A stretch of DNA of 64,000 nt from Trichosporon coremiiforme (lineage: Eukaryota; Basidiomycota; Tremellomycetes; Trichosporonales; Trichosporonaceae), in NCBI GenBank assembly GCA_039545355.1, contig BCJJ01000021.1:372001-436000 (forward strand), given 5' to 3'. A program made the translations under genes and the position numbers. Shown one piece after another: positions 1 to 12,008 of the stretch (position 1 is its first letter; each line of letters begins with the position of its first letter). Under the pieces are notes generated by a model. The model had not been told where the DNA came from, did no database searches, and saw nothing but the letters and a program-made list of their open reading frames with translations.

Positions 1-3000
1 GATACCCTGGCACCACTTGTACACAAGCAGGGGAGGGGGCTCCGAGTCGGCAGGCTTGATCCACGCTGGGAACAGGTGGCGCTTGTCGGCCTCATACCAC
101 AGGAACTGGTCAAGGTAGGCATCGGTAATCTTCTCGACGGGCTCGATGTCGTAGCAAGGGATGAGCTTTTCGTACGTGTCAAAGAACTCGATACCGGCCT
201 CCTTGAACGCGCGCTGCGTCAGCAGAAGACGCTTGATACGCGAAAGACACTCGTGCGGGTTGTCGTACGCCTGCTCCACCAGCGCGAGCTCTTCACGCTG
301 CGACTGATTCAGACGACCATGCACACTGTACGCCTCCTTCAGCTTCTCGAGCGCAAGCACGAGCAGCTTGGTGTCATGCTTGTACGACAGAGGCGGGAAG
401 GGGATCGGCGCAAACTTGCGGCTCTCCAGCCAGTGGACGGTGGAGGTATAGATCGCGACGGCCTCCTCCGATGAAATATATGGTCCGTCCTTGAGGTATG
501 CGTTCTGACGCTCCTGCTCAGCCTTGAGGTAAAGACGCGTGAGACGGCCGAGGTTCTTGCGCACGACAGCCTTGTCGACAGTAGCACCGCGGCGAATACG
601 CTCGCGGTTGAAGTGCGCCACAGAAGTCCACCAATCCGCCTTGCTCTTGACGTAACGGAGGATGATGTTCTCGATCGCAGCAGGCATTCCTGGCACACGC
701 CACGGGATGTTCGCCTTCCAACTTGACGTCAGCTCTGATCACAAAAACATTTCACTCACCAGCGCCAAGCCTCCGAAAGGTGCTGCAGAATGGTCTTGGC
801 CTTGTTCTGCTTGATGCCCTCGGGCATCATGTCGAGAATGTCGTGCATGACGGCGGCACGAAGCTCAAGGTCGAAGTGTGACTCGACCCTCTGTTTCGTC
901 ACGGTCGAGGCCGGACCCTTGGAGTTTCGGCCCTCGAATTGACGCGCCAACAAATTGCCGAGCCAGCGCTCCAGGAGCGGGATGATGCCGCGCATGAAGA
1001 AGAGCCAGACACGCCATCCGGGCTGCCAGAAACCGACACCGGGACCCTTTCCGACGGGACCGGTGTTGAAGCGGTAGTAGATGAGGTGCTTCAGATCCTT
1101 GGTCATACGGATCTGGCGCATGAGCTTGTACTTGTATCGGTACATGCCGGTCAGCTGACCGACGTGCGCGAACATGTACTGCAGACCATCGGCGAGCTGG
1201 AATGCGTCGACGTTGCCGAGGCGGAACTGGACGTGGGCGTCGACGATGAGCTTCGTGAGACGGAGAATTTCACGGATCAGGTGGAACGCGTTACCGAATC
1301 GCGACTTCTTGCGCTCCTTCGTCGTCAGAGTCTTGATCGGCTTCAGGTTCAGGTTATAGTCGAGGTGAAGGTAGTTAAGGTTCTTGCGGTGGATGAGCAG
1401 ATTCAGCATGTTGTAACCCTGTCTGCACACCTGAAGACCGGCTTCCACCCAGTCCAGCGTCGTCGACTGGAAGAACTTGGTGTTCTTCAGCGAGCGGAAC
1501 AGGTTGCGCTTCAGACCAGACTTCGGGCCCTTCTTGTGCAGCTCGTTCAGGACGTAGACCTTGAGGAGCTTCTGATAGGAGACACGAACCTTCACCGGCT
1601 GGTCAGGGGGGCAGTGCTCCAGGTAGAAGTTCTTCAGCATCGCCACGTCCTGGGCGCGACGCATGCGTCCACTGCGCTGGTTGTACGGGTACGGGGCCCA
1701 GTAGAGTGCGATTGAGTCGGCCGTGTATTCGTTCTCGAGCTCCTTCTCCGCCAGGAACGGCTCCAGCTCGTCTGGGAGCTCAAACTCGTCATCGTCCTCG
1801 TCGTTGCCGTAGCCGAACACGCGGTCCTCGTGCGGGACGAGCTCCTTATGAGCCTCGGTCACGACACGCTGCGAAATCGGGTTGATCATCGGGTCAAAGT
1901 AGAACGCTGGGAGATCGGGGTCGTCCGTCTTGATGTACACATTCTTGGGCTCGTGGTAGAGGTCGATGTGGACGGATCGCGGAAGCGAGTTGTACAGGTG
2001 CGGGTACGCGACCTTGTATTCAGAGCGGATGAGACCACGGATGATAACCTTGTTGATGTCGTTGAACTCGTTCCAGTCCTCATCATACGGGTCAGTGTCG
2101 CGGTACAGCGGCTCAAACTTCGGTCCTCCCGGGAGGGCGATGTTGAGCGCCTTGGCGGTGAAGAACGCCTTCTTGTCGAAGAGGTAGAAGGCGTTCCGGT
2201 CCGAGTAATCGCTCGTGAGCTGACGTCCGATGCGGTACAGGTTTGCCATCTGCGGGAGGGTGACCTGGTAGAACTTGTAGCTCGGTCCATTCACCTGCGG
2301 AGTGTCGACGAGCGGTCTCGGGTCGTAGAACCAGTCGATGATCTCCTTATCGTCGTCCTCGTCCAGCTCGAGTTGGATCGCCTCGAGCGGCTCGACGTCC
2401 AGTACGTTGTCGCCGTAATCCATGGGCTGCTCCTCGTCATCGAATGGGGGGAATCGCATACGCTTGAAATGCCTACGATCGCGCTTCTCGCGACGCATCG
2501 CCAGCCACATCGACGACCACTGCGCATGGTACACCGGCTCGATCACACGGGGGATCTCGTTCACGAACGTGATCGCGCCGGAAACATGGTACAGGACCTT
2601 GACCTCTCGAACCTGCTCCCAAGGGTTGGGGATGTTCTCGAGGAGCTTCATGACCGCGTGCGGCACGTACTTGAGCGCTCCGAGGTGCGCACGCTTGTCG
2701 TTGCGAAACTTGCGGTTCGACATGTCGCCGTGGTCCTTCATAATCTTGCGGATGTGCTCGGGGGGCAGGTCCTGCAAAAGAAAGATTGCGTCAGCACGGG
2801 CGCACACACCAAAACATCACTCGTCCCTCGAGTAAACATCCACGCGCGCTCGTTACTGCTTAAACAACATCACGTCACCGCGATGCAGCTCATATGCAGC
2901 TCCAAAGCGCTGCGGACGCCTCCGGGGATGAGCCCACTCACAGCCTTGCCCATGTCGATGCCCGCGCCGCCTCCCCTCCTGCGCTTCTCGTTGAATCTCC

Positions 3001-3139
3001 GCTTCTGGGACTGCCTCCACTTCTTGGCCTTCTTCTCGATCTCTGCGGGCGAAAGCGTTCCGAAGAAATTGCCCTCCATCCTGGACTCGCCATTGGGCTG
3101 GAAGCCCGGGGGCGCGCCGAATCCTGGAGGCGCAGACAT
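1..3139 (-). CDS. PRP8: Pre-mRNA splicing factor PRP8, N-terminal part (partial at left edge)
   Basis: Core U5 snRNP scaffold that cradles the spliceosome active site in the nucleus. Exons on the minus strand are 3139-2942, 2771-760 and 721-1 (continuing beyond the window), giving 977 codons without a stop. The proline-rich start ([13 protein letters not shown]) is followed by a basic stretch ([11 protein letters not shown]) and then the hallmark PRP8 N-terminal core: [53 protein letters not shown] and [22 protein letters not shown]. The first splice joins GKA to DLPPEH. The second, a 38-nt intron, restores SEAWRCWKANIPW. Both junctions match the family exactly. A complete PRP8 is about 2,300-2,500 residues, so roughly 60% lies outside. 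It is divergent to the SurE-like gene with 501 bp between the start codons. The identification is certain; the first intron boundaries are very likely. Confidence 0.97.
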
Positions 3140-3640
3140 GCTGGGTCGCTTGTCGATGCCGGTCGGGGAGTCGGAGATGGATGGAGCTGTCAGCTTTTGG
3201 TTTCGGATTCGAGATGTTCAGTGGCGAGTGGTGACCAAGCCTGCAGCGAACAGACGCGTGAGGCTCACCATGCGGACGATAAGGCCGAGCATGTGGCACA
3301 GACGACTTATATGTTAATGGACCCAGTTAACAAGTTGAAATGGCTGGAAATCGCCCCAATTAGGCTCTAGTTGGCCATCTCATTAGCGCAGTTTCTAATC
3401 CAGCCTAATGTGAGACGTGAGACCTGCTAAGGTGTTCTGGACCCTGGCGGCGCCCTGCGCCCTGCGCCTCTGCGCCACGTGGGGTTCGGGATTCAGCCGG
3501 TGTCTGTGTCCGGCAGAAGACGAGCCGATTCCTGGCGTCTGGCTGGGTCCTGGCGGACGGTGTCACTGCTCGCTCGACATTACATCTGTCACCTATCCGT
3601 GCTCCCACCCTCTCCGCCTCCCTCCTTTCCCCACTTCACC
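3140..3640. promoter_or_regulatory. Shared divergent promoter, PRP8 / SurE-like gene
   Basis: This 501-bp gap separates two start codons pointing away from each other. The half nearest the + strand gene ends in a pyrimidine-rich leader (about 3600-3640), with the ATG at 3641 in a CACCATGCC context. I see no convincing TATA box and no RNA gene. Confidence 0.55.
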
Positions 3641-4866
3641 ATGCCCCCTCTTCCTACCTACGGCAAGCGTCCGGTCGTCCTACTGACGGTAAGCTGTATT
3701 AGTCTCGTAAGCTGACAGTACAGAATGACGACGGACCGCCCGCCGAGCACTCACCGAATATCTACGCCTTCAGCAAGCTGCTCCGGGAGAAGCTCGGATG
3801 GGACGTGCGCGTCGTCGTGCCGGACGGACAGAACAGCTGGTAAGCTTCTACGCGGCAGTTTGAGCTGACACACAGGGTCGGTAAGGCGTACGCGATCCAC
3901 CGCATCATCGAGGCCCAGTTCTTCTACCCGCAAGGTGAGCTGCAATTACCTCTCTGCGGAGCTAACGACAGAACCGGACGGACTGACGGGCGAGATTACG
4001 ACGAAGCGGCGGCCGCTGAAGGAGGGAGAGACGTCGGAATGGGTGCTCCTGGGCGGGGTGAGTTCGACGATTTGGAATCTGAACTGACCACCAGACACCC
4101 GCAACCTGCACGAACATTGCGCTGCACAATCTTTACCCTGGGGAGATTGATCTGGTGATCTCTGGACCGAACCGTGAGTGATACCTTCTTTTGCGATGCT
4201 GACGTGTGCGCAGATGGACGAAACTCGTCTGCGGCCTTCGCCATGTCGTCGGGCACGATCGGCGCTGCGCTCGCCGGCGCGCTCAGTGTGCCGATCGAGG
4301 GCCCGCCGTCGCACGCCTCCCTGCACGCGCACAACATGCCGAGCATTGCCGTGTCCTACGGCGTCGTGACGCGCCCAGTACCGGAAGGGTGTATGGAGAT
4401 GGCGGCCGACATTGCGGTCGAGGTGTGCCGGCGGCTCTTCGAGGACTGGGGCTGGGAGGATGCAGAGCACAAGCGGCCCGTGCAGCTGTACAGTGTTAAC
4501 ATCCCGCTGGTTCCCGAGCACCTGGCGCCGGAGAACAGGCGCGTGTGCTTCACGACGCTGTACCGCAACACATATGGCAAGCTGTTCGAGGAGACGGACA
4601 AGATCACGAACGACGTGTACAACCCGACGCAGCACCGCCGCCCGCAGCCTGAGCGCCACGACGACCAGCTTCGCTTCGAGTTCAAGCCGAGCTTCCAGAA
4701 GATCCTGAACCCCGACCCGAAAGACGTCCCCAATGGCACTGACGCGTGGGCGTTCCAGAACGGATACACGAGCGTGACCCCCCTGCGCGCGGCGTACGGC
4801 GAGGTCGGCGCCGAGGGATCAGGCTTCGGAGACAAGAAGAACATCGGCCTCTTCTGGGACCTGTGA
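3641..4866 (+). CDS. SurE-like phosphatase/5'-nucleotidase
   Basis: Metal-dependent phosphatase of the SurE family, which removes phosphate from nucleoside monophosphates or other small phosphomonoesters. Exons are 3641-3688, 3724-3839, 3876-3934, 3972-4057, 4095-4173 and 4214-4866, giving 346 residues. All five introns are 35-40 nt. The metal-binding NDDG motif is residues 17-20 and is created across the first splice junction. The second signature, SGPNHGRNSS, lies near residues 126-135, followed by the SSGTIGAALAGA helix typical of eukaryotic SurE proteins. In ascomycete yeasts the SurE domain of Pby1 is joined to a tubulin-tyrosine-ligase-like domain. Here the frame stops at LFWDL, so this is a stand-alone SurE protein. 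No signal peptide is visible, so it is probably cytosolic. The substrate cannot be told from sequence. Confidence 0.9.
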
Positions 4867-5001
4867 GTGGCCCCGGATAGAAGCAGGGAGTTGATGGGCA
4901 GCTCGAGGAGGTCGCAGCTGTAGCTGCGGCAGCACACCGTATACCAGTCATTCTAGCAGTTTCTAAGATGCATACCAACAAAGCAACAACCAGTCTAAGC
5001 T

Positions 5002-5891
5002 CTAGTTGGTGGGGTAGAGGACGTAACGCTGGAAGATGAAGATGAGGTCGAACCCGAGCGTGAGCAGCGAGAGGCCAAGCTTGGCAGGGTTGGCCCAGAT
5101 GCCCGCGGGCTGGCCGTCGATGAAGACGGCCTGGATGACGAGCTGGAAGAGGGAGAACATGCCGCCGGTGAAGTCGCAGAAGATGGCGCCGATGCTGAAT
5201 CCGCGCGTGCTCTTGATGAAGAAGTGCAGCGCCATCTGGGGCAGGTACTTCAGGACCGTGATGACGAGCTTGATGCTCGAGACGTAGTACAGGAAGTCGA
5301 GGAGTTGGATGCGGCCGAGGTTCAACGCGGCCAGCTCCCAGAGCGTACTGATCGTGATGAGCGCGAGGCAAACGCGGCCGGCCGCGCTCATCGTCGTGGG
5401 GGCACGGAGCACGCCGTCATCGACGTCCTCGGCAGCGAGCAGGGGCGTCTCCTCCTCCGGCCCTTGCCAGCGAACCTCACCGACGGCGGCGGGGCCGACC
5501 TTCAGCTTCTGCGTCGAGCGATGGTAGTACCACACCTGGAGGAGCGTGATTGTGCTGAGGAGCACAGCGTGCGTGCTGAACACGAGATCCGAAATTGAGA
5601 TCTGCGGGTAGTGCCCCTCATGGCGCTCGGCGTACTCCCGCCTCGCTGTCGGCGAGAAGTGAGCACCCCAGTTCCATACCGCCAGGCAGAGGAAACCTAT
5701 CGGGTTCACAACGACAAAGTCCGGCGACAGGCCCAGCGTGCTGCTCGTTAGCTCACGAAGAAAGACTGCGAAGCTCACTTCTTCCGCTTGTAGTTCTTGA
5801 TCAACTGCGGGTAGAAGGACGCACTCCACGCCGTGAAGTAGATGACGCCGCAGGCGGCGCTGGCGACATGCCAGAAGTCCCAGGTCCCCAT
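5002..5891 (-). CDS. Cystinosin-like PQ-loop lysosomal/vacuolar transporter
   Basis: Seven-helix PQ-loop membrane protein of the cystinosin (CTNS/Ers1) family, which exports cystine from the vacuole or lysosome with protons. Exons are 5891-5779 and 5743-5002, giving 284 residues. The 35-nt intron has its branch motif GCTAACGAG at the acceptor. The start at 5891 opens with a membrane segment (VASAACGVIYFTAWSASF) followed by the first PQ motif at residues 28-29 (FYPQLIKNYKRK). Then comes GLSPDFVVVNPIGF, the cystinosin-type second helix. The second PQ motif is in VLKYLPQMALHF and precedes GFSIGAIFCDFTGG, characteristic of cystinosin rather than of other PQ-loop proteins. It ends YVLYPTN. A longer frame reaches upstream to 6006, but it uses a different phase in the first exon and loses the first PQ loop. 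The family is secure; cystine as substrate is inferred. Confidence 0.9.
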
Positions 5892-6434
5892 GCCGCGGGT
5901 GTGCTGATGCTGAACTCAGAGAGCTCAGCAATGCAAGAGTGTGAGTGTAGAGAAATGTACAGTGTTGGTGGGCAGATAGGTCGTTATCAAGCGTCGAATT
6001 GGCCACCCAGGCGAACCAAACGAGGGGCTGATAAACAAGCCAATCGATGGCGCAACGGAGCTATTTGGAGCTCATGGGGGCGGACATGAGCGAACACTCG
6101 GTCACACCATCTGCCTCCGTGATGATACTGGGGCCGGCATGTGCGCCGCCCACTGGCGCTTATCAAATACCCGATATCAATCGGTAACTCTGAATGGCAC
6201 TCTTGTCGATTGAAGCCCGCCATCGACGAGTCGTGTCATTGACCTGCACGAGCAGCTGATTGAAGCTCCCCGAAATACAAGGGCCGAGGACGCAAAAAAG
6301 CTGGAGACGGGCGCCGAAACAGGCAAGCAGACCAGCGCGGTTAGTACACTCGCAGCTGTTACATAGTCATTTCTGATACATCTTCGCTTTCTTCTTTCGG
6401 GCGCCGATGTCCCTGGGAAATCACGGTTAAACCA
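5892..6434. promoter_or_regulatory. Intergenic region upstream of the cystinosin-like gene
   Basis: This 543-bp gap lies between the 3' end of the GST-like gene and the start of the cystinosin-like gene, both on the minus strand. Several GATA/TATC cores are visible (for example CTGATAAAC near 6030 and CTTATCAAATA near 6160). They could be GATA-factor sites, but this is only a motif impression. No ORF with coding character was seen. Confidence 0.35.
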
Positions 6435-7693
6435 TTACTTGAGGCCGACCTCGTTGAAGGAAGGGCGCTGCCTCCACTGCTCCCAGTATTTGCCGATGAG
6501 GGCGGGGATCTCGAGCCCGTCAGCCTTGAGGGAGATGAGGCGCAGGACATCCTTGGAGGGTGCGCCGGGAGAAGCACCGGCGTTGGACGCGATGCGCGCA
6601 AGCCACGTGATGAAGTGGAAGTCGGCCTCGTTGGGCTCGTCATCGCCGCCGAGGAACTTGCCTTCGCCCGCCTTCTTGAGCAGGTGGTGCGCCTGGCCGC
6701 GGAGCAGCTCGCCGGCCGAGCGCCACTCCTCGTTCGCCTTCTGATAGATTTTCGTCTGCTCGTCCTGCGACGGAGAGCCCGTGATGAAGTCTAGAATCTG
6801 TTTGTTCGCCGTCTGTTTCTGCTTCAGGAACTCCTTCAAGTCATCGGGCGCAGAGGGCGCGTACCTGAAAGAAATCAGCTACGTGACCAGAAATGATAGC
6901 TGAAAAGACATAGCCTGAGGGCGGTTCGCACTTACTTGTCAAGAGCCTCCTGGCGACCCCTCAAGAACCCGCCGACCATGCCCTCGGCCTTGGTCTTGCG
7001 CTCCTCCTCGCTAGTGGGGAGGATGAAAAGGTCATTGGGGTCGTGGCCGTCCTGGTGGATCAGCTCGATGAACTTCTTGAGCTCGTGGTGCTCGCTCGAC
7101 GCAGTCTTGGGTGGCTTGGGCGCGTCCTTAGAGATCTGGTGCGTCGCTTCCGCACTGTCGAGGTACCTGCTGTTAGCTAAATCCTACAAGATAAAAGCTG
7201 CAAGCCAGGTTGTTCGCGGAAGGAAGAACCAAATGGGGAAGTCATAGTGCGCGACTCACTTGTGCGGGCTGTGGCCCGTGTCGTCGACAAGCGTAGGGAC
7301 CGTGCCGCGCGGGTTGATCTTGAGGTAGTCGGGGTTGAAGTTTGCGCCCTCGGCGAGGTTCACCTCCTTGATCTCGATGGCATCGGGTGCGTAGTTGCCC
7401 TCAACTATGGCGAGGCGGGGGACCTGGGCCCAGGCGGAGCCAGCGAAGGAGTAGAGAACTGCTGTTAGCAGGACAGATCTGCAGTCGGCGGCAAGCTGAT
7501 GGTGACAATCAAGCCCTGATCGCAATCCTATGGGGGACAGAATGCCAGGGAAGACCTGAGAACAGGGTGGGAAAGGCCTCAGTCGCCGATGATAGAGCTT
7601 GCAGCAACCCTCTCTCGCTGAGATGGGGTTGCATATCGCGGTGTAGAGCCAGAACAACCGCCCACTCGCCGACTCACCAGGCTTCTTCGACAT
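6435..7693 (-). CDS. Glutathione S-transferase-like protein
   Basis: Exons are 7693-7678, 7461-7260, 7166-6936 and 6864-6435, giving 292 residues. The first exon is only 16 nt (MSKKP plus one base), and the 216-nt first intron is long for this window. The N-terminal part has a thioredoxin/GST fold pattern: a strand AVLYSFAGSAWAQVPRLA, then KEVNLAEGANFNPDYLKINPRG and TVPTLVDD, where VP is the cis-proline that contacts glutathione. The C-terminal helical half runs to the stop at 6435 and contains FHFITWLARI. The protein is somewhat longer than typical 210-240 residue GSTs because of an insert around HHELKKFIELIHQDGHDPND. The catalytic residue and subclass are not clear. A role in glutathione-dependent detoxification is inferred from the fold only. 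Confidence 0.8.
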
Positions 7694-8367
7694 GTTTGCT
7701 GTTGTCGTCAAATGTGGGAAGACAAGGTGCGGCAGAGGAATACCGCTTTATCACAGTGCGAATCGGCATAACGCGCCCTCGATCCTCATGAGAAACATCC
7801 GTTGACGTCACATGGTCGCTCGTCGCTCCGTGGTATGGCACTTTCGCTAGGACTCTATGTTCTATACACACATCATCGTACGTAAACACGGTCCGGGGGA
7901 TGCCGGAACGCCTAGCGCAGGGTACTTCGTATGCTTACATTTGGTTCTCTCGTACCTCTGGAAGCACGTCAGCTGCGGCGCAGAGAGGGAAGGCTCATAT
8001 CGGCCCGATACATCGCGTGAGAACGCCTCATACATCACTCCGTCCCAGACTTAACCCCACCCACCATCGGACCCCTCTGTCCGACCTGGTCACTCTACGT
8101 CAGGGAGCAGCCAGAGTCGAGACAGCCACCAGATCTGGGCTGACAAAGAAGCAGTGAATGTTAACCACGATGCATCCATGCTATGATTTGACAGAATCGG
8201 AGACCACTACGTTTGAATTGATACAGGGCGGAAATGAACGAGAACAGATGAGTGAGCTTGATCGTTGCGGGCAGTTGATGCGGATATGGTGTGGGGTAGG
8301 TGTGGGGTAGGTGTGGGGATGGGGCATGAAGGGGAATTGTAATGTTTGCTTAAGAGAGTTCGTGTAT
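7694..8367. other. Intergenic region, GST-like promoter and TRP-like 3' flank
   Basis: The 674 bp include the likely promoter of the GST-like gene and the 3' flank of the TRP-like gene. A short imperfect direct repeat of GGTGTGGGGTA units lies near 8287-8322. No gene is supported here. Confidence 0.4.
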
Positions 8368-11300
8368 CTAGTCATCGTCCTTGAGAGGCACAAACATGTT
8401 GGGCGTGTAGCCCGAGGGGTTGTACGAGACCTCGCCGTGGTGCACGGCGGCGGGCTCGGAGACCTGCGGCGTCTGGCGGGGGCGCACGACGCGGAAGCTG
8501 CCGTCGGCAGGCACCATGGGCGTGTTGAGCGACATGGGAGTGGGCGGCTCGGTCGCCTGCGATTCGGGGCGGGGTCGGTCTTCACGCGGCTCTGGGCGCG
8601 CCGAGAGGAGTAACGGCTCGGCACTTGTGCGCTGCTGCTGGCTGGGGCGCTTGTGGTGGACGCGGAACCCGCTGCCGGTAGCAGCTGTGCTCGTCGAGGT
8701 TGCAGACGCCGGGGTTGCGATACCAGCGAGCTGGGCGGCGTTCTTGTTGACCTGTGCCGCCTTGCGCGCCGAGCTCTCGTCTCGTTCCCGGTCGTCGAGC
8801 GTGCGCCGCTTGCGGAAGATGTTCCGCCAACTGAGCGCCGGCTCCTGCTGCGGTTCTGGCCAGTCGTCGTCCACGAAGTCGTCGTCGTCGTCTGAGTCCT
8901 CCGCGTTGTTGCGCCCGGGTCGCCCGAACCATGAGCGCCGCTTCTTCTCACGTCCCGTGTCGGCGGGGATCTCGTTTAAGCTATTGCGGCGGCGCGGGAT
9001 CGTCAGCGGCGGCGGGCGATTGCGCTCGTTCAGCTGTGGGTGGTAGGCTCCCTGCGCGTCAAACGAGGGCGGGTAGCTGTCCAGCGGGCGCGGGGACGTC
9101 GACAGCGATCGGAACGTCGGGTGGCCTGGTGACGAAGCCTGGCTGTTGCTTCCGCCCTCAAGGACTTGGGGCGAGGACTGCGTTCGTCCGTGTCCGCGCC
9201 AGTCGTCGCGCGACGACACCGACGCGCCCGTGACATAGATGTCGGGCGGCGAGGCACTGCGGAACTGGCGCTCGATCTGCCGCGGCGACATCAACATCTC
9301 GCTCTTCTCCTCCGGTGGCAATTGCGGCGGCACGACGTCGTTGTAGTGCGTCGTCTCGTACGACGTGCGTGGCTTCCAGGCGTCCATGATACGGCTCTCC
9401 ATGACGCGGCTCTCGTCCGAGGAGTTGACGCTAACACTACTAGCACCCTTGCCTGGGACGGGGAGATAGGCGCCACGGTGGTCGGAGTCGCTGGCGGGTG
9501 ATAAGATCGGGTACCCTTCGCGATCGACACCGCGTGAGTGTCGGTCGAGGATCATCTGCGTCGTGAGGGATCCGGCCATGTTGACATTTTGCTGCAGCGC
9601 CTGAGAGTCCTGTTTGCGGCGGCGGCGCTCGGCAGCCTTGCCTCCGCGGTCACCGTTGAACATGTCCAGGTCCATGATGGCGGCAAAGATGCCGCCGTCG
9701 ATCGGGTGCTTCGACTCATCGAACGGCGCGCGTCCGAACAGGCGGATGAGACCTTCCGTAATCTTCGTGATGAGCATGAGAGCGAAGAAAACAAACACAA
9801 TCGCCTGGATCAGGAGCACGATGTATGCTAACCACTCGCGCGAGACCTCGTCGAGGTGCACGGCGTGGGAGCACACGATAGCGAGGACGACAGAGGCGAT
9901 ACGTGCGATCGAGATCAAGGTGATCGGGGCACCCATGCTAGCTCCCTGGGCCCAGGGAGACCAGAACGTCGTGGCGAGGAAGATGCAGAGTTCGACGACC
10001 ACGATGACGATAGCCTGAGCCAGGCCGCTATCCTGGCCAGCACCGATCGCAATGCCGGACACGAGACTCGCCAGGAGAGGCAAGACGCGGTACATCTGCT
10101 TCTCCTGCTCATACTCGTTGTACACTGTCCCGAGGGACAGTAAGGTGCGCGCGGCATCATACAGTTTTCGGGTCGGCGTGCGCGAAATCTTGTACATGAT
10201 CGCGGCCGGGAGGAGGACGGAAATGAAACCGAATGCCAGGCCCGCGAACACGCGCGACACGATCGAGGCGTGCGTCAGCGTGAGCTGGTACATCGAGAAG
10301 GCCGTGATCGGGAAGTGGAACGAGAACAGCAGCCGGAGCAGGTTGCCGTACAGCGCCGCAAAGTGGAAGGCACCGGCCTCGCCCCTGAGTGAGAAACGAG
10401 TCCGGATACGATGCCACTTGGACGGGCCGCTGAGCTTCTTGGCGGGGATCGCGCGCGGTTGGGCCTGGGCCTGTGTGTGATACGCTTCGGGTAGATTCAG
10501 ATTCGCGTAGTCGGTCGACTGCGATCGCCGACCATCAAGCCACTCCTTGCTGCTAGCAGAGGTCGCGGCGGTGCTCTGGACGCTGTTGCGGTACAAGGCA
10601 CGGGCAGCCTGGTCCGCCTTGTTGCTCTTGCCGAAGAACTCGGTGATCAGGTGCGCGAGCCACAGGAACAGGTGCACGACGATAATTCCGGCTCCGAGGC
10701 AGAGGAACAGCGACAGGCAGGTTCCGAACAGGTCCTGCGGGTATAGGCCCACAACACGCGCGAAGGATTCCATGCCGTCCTTCGTTCCCTTCAGATCGAG
10801 AATGTGGTCCGGAGCAGAGTTGTTCAGATAAAGCGGGTACTGCGGGTCGTTGATCTGAGCCGCGAGAGCCGGGTCGGCTGTGAAGTTGTTCGGCGGGTAG
10901 ACGTCCTGGAAGCTGTTCGCAACGAGAGTCGTGTCTGTAATGTCAGTTAGTCGAGAGAGCCTGGTAACTCACTCCACACGAGGTCTGCCCAGGCGCTCTT
11001 GCCGACGATGGGGTAAAAGAACTTGGGCCAGTGCACGGCGAGCATGCCGAGCATCGTGACAAACTGGATGTGATAGATGATGTCGCGGAGTCCAGGCGTA
11101 ACGAAGCGGATTAGCGCCGCACTAACACTGAAGCGCTCGCCACTAAGTCCACTGATAAGCATGGTCGCCCACTTGATCATGGCCGTTTCACGCCTTCCGG
11201 TGCCGGCGCGATCGACGCCGATGACCCAGCCGGCGGCGAAGCGGGCAGCCCAGGTCACGACGAAGAAGCCGATAGCGAGCGCAGCCGGGAACCACAGGAA

Positions 11301-12008
11301 GAGACGGTACGGCCATGACTCGGCCTCGTACGGCGTGACGCGGACGTTGTAGCAGCCGAGCGTCTGCGTCAGAGGAAAGTCGCGGGTGTCGACGATGCGG
11401 ATGCGGGTCGACAGCGTCGTCAACGCATGCACGTTGTAGAGCGGGACGGTGACGTTGAGGCCGAACGGTCCGGCGTCGATCGGGCAGTACGTCGCCGCGT
11501 TCTCGAGTGGGTAAGGCTTGGGCAACTTGCCCGGCCACATGGAGGCACACACCCATGAGGCAGTCGTCCACTGCTTGACGCCGGCTTCGTATGTCTCGAC
11601 GAACAAGGTAGCTATGCATTAGTTTGACAAACACTAAAGGCAAAGTGTGGGTGGTGTGGATTGCACTACCACTCTAGCGAGTGAATGTTCACACAGATCC
11701 ACGATCCACGGGTGAGACTCACCGACTCGATTGTTGGACTCGTTGTAACCGTTCAGCTCGGAGCCCAGGGTCCCCACGACATCGAGGCGAAGCGTGTCAT
11801 GGTCATCGGCGAGATTGCGGGACGCCGTGTCCTTAGAGGGGACAATCTCGGCGTAGACTTGCTCAGCCTTGAGCTGCTCGTTCTCTGGGGCGACCGGCGA
11901 GTAATTCTTGAGACAGTTTGTCCACTCGGCGACATAAATTGTAGCGTAAGCGAGCCGGGTCTGCGTGACCGCGGCGGCCAGGAGGCCAACGAAGAGGGTC
12001 GCCCGCAT
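8368..12008 (-). CDS. TRP-like/Flc-Pkd2 family integral membrane protein
   Basis: Large polytopic membrane protein of the fungal TRP-like family (ML-like lumenal domain followed by TRP-like helices, as in Pkd2 and the yeast Flc proteins). These proteins are linked to calcium flux and cell-wall or FAD homeostasis. Exons are 12008-11723, 11611-10973 and 10934-8368, giving 1,163 residues. The N terminus (MRATLFVGLLAAAVTQTRLAYA) looks like a signal peptide. A lumenal region with NVT and NFT glycosylation sequons follows, then many hydrophobic helices, for example LFLWFPAALAIGFFVVTWAARF, TCLSLFLCLGAGIIVVHLFLW and IVLLIQAIVFVFFALMLITKI. The last roughly 440 residues are a Ser/Pro/Arg-rich presumably cytosolic tail, including the acidic run EDSDDDDDFVDDDW. 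The family is fairly secure. Channel activity and the exact orthologue (Pkd2 or Flc) are not determined. Confidence 0.8.

Noticed and set aside
1..3139. Intein in PRP8, known from Cryptococcus and other fungi
   Set aside because: Only the first 977 codons are in the window; the usual insertion site is further downstream, so presence or absence cannot be judged.
1830..3317. 495-codon open frame on the + strand
   Set aside because: Antisense shadow of PRP8 exons, runs across its intron and has no motif.
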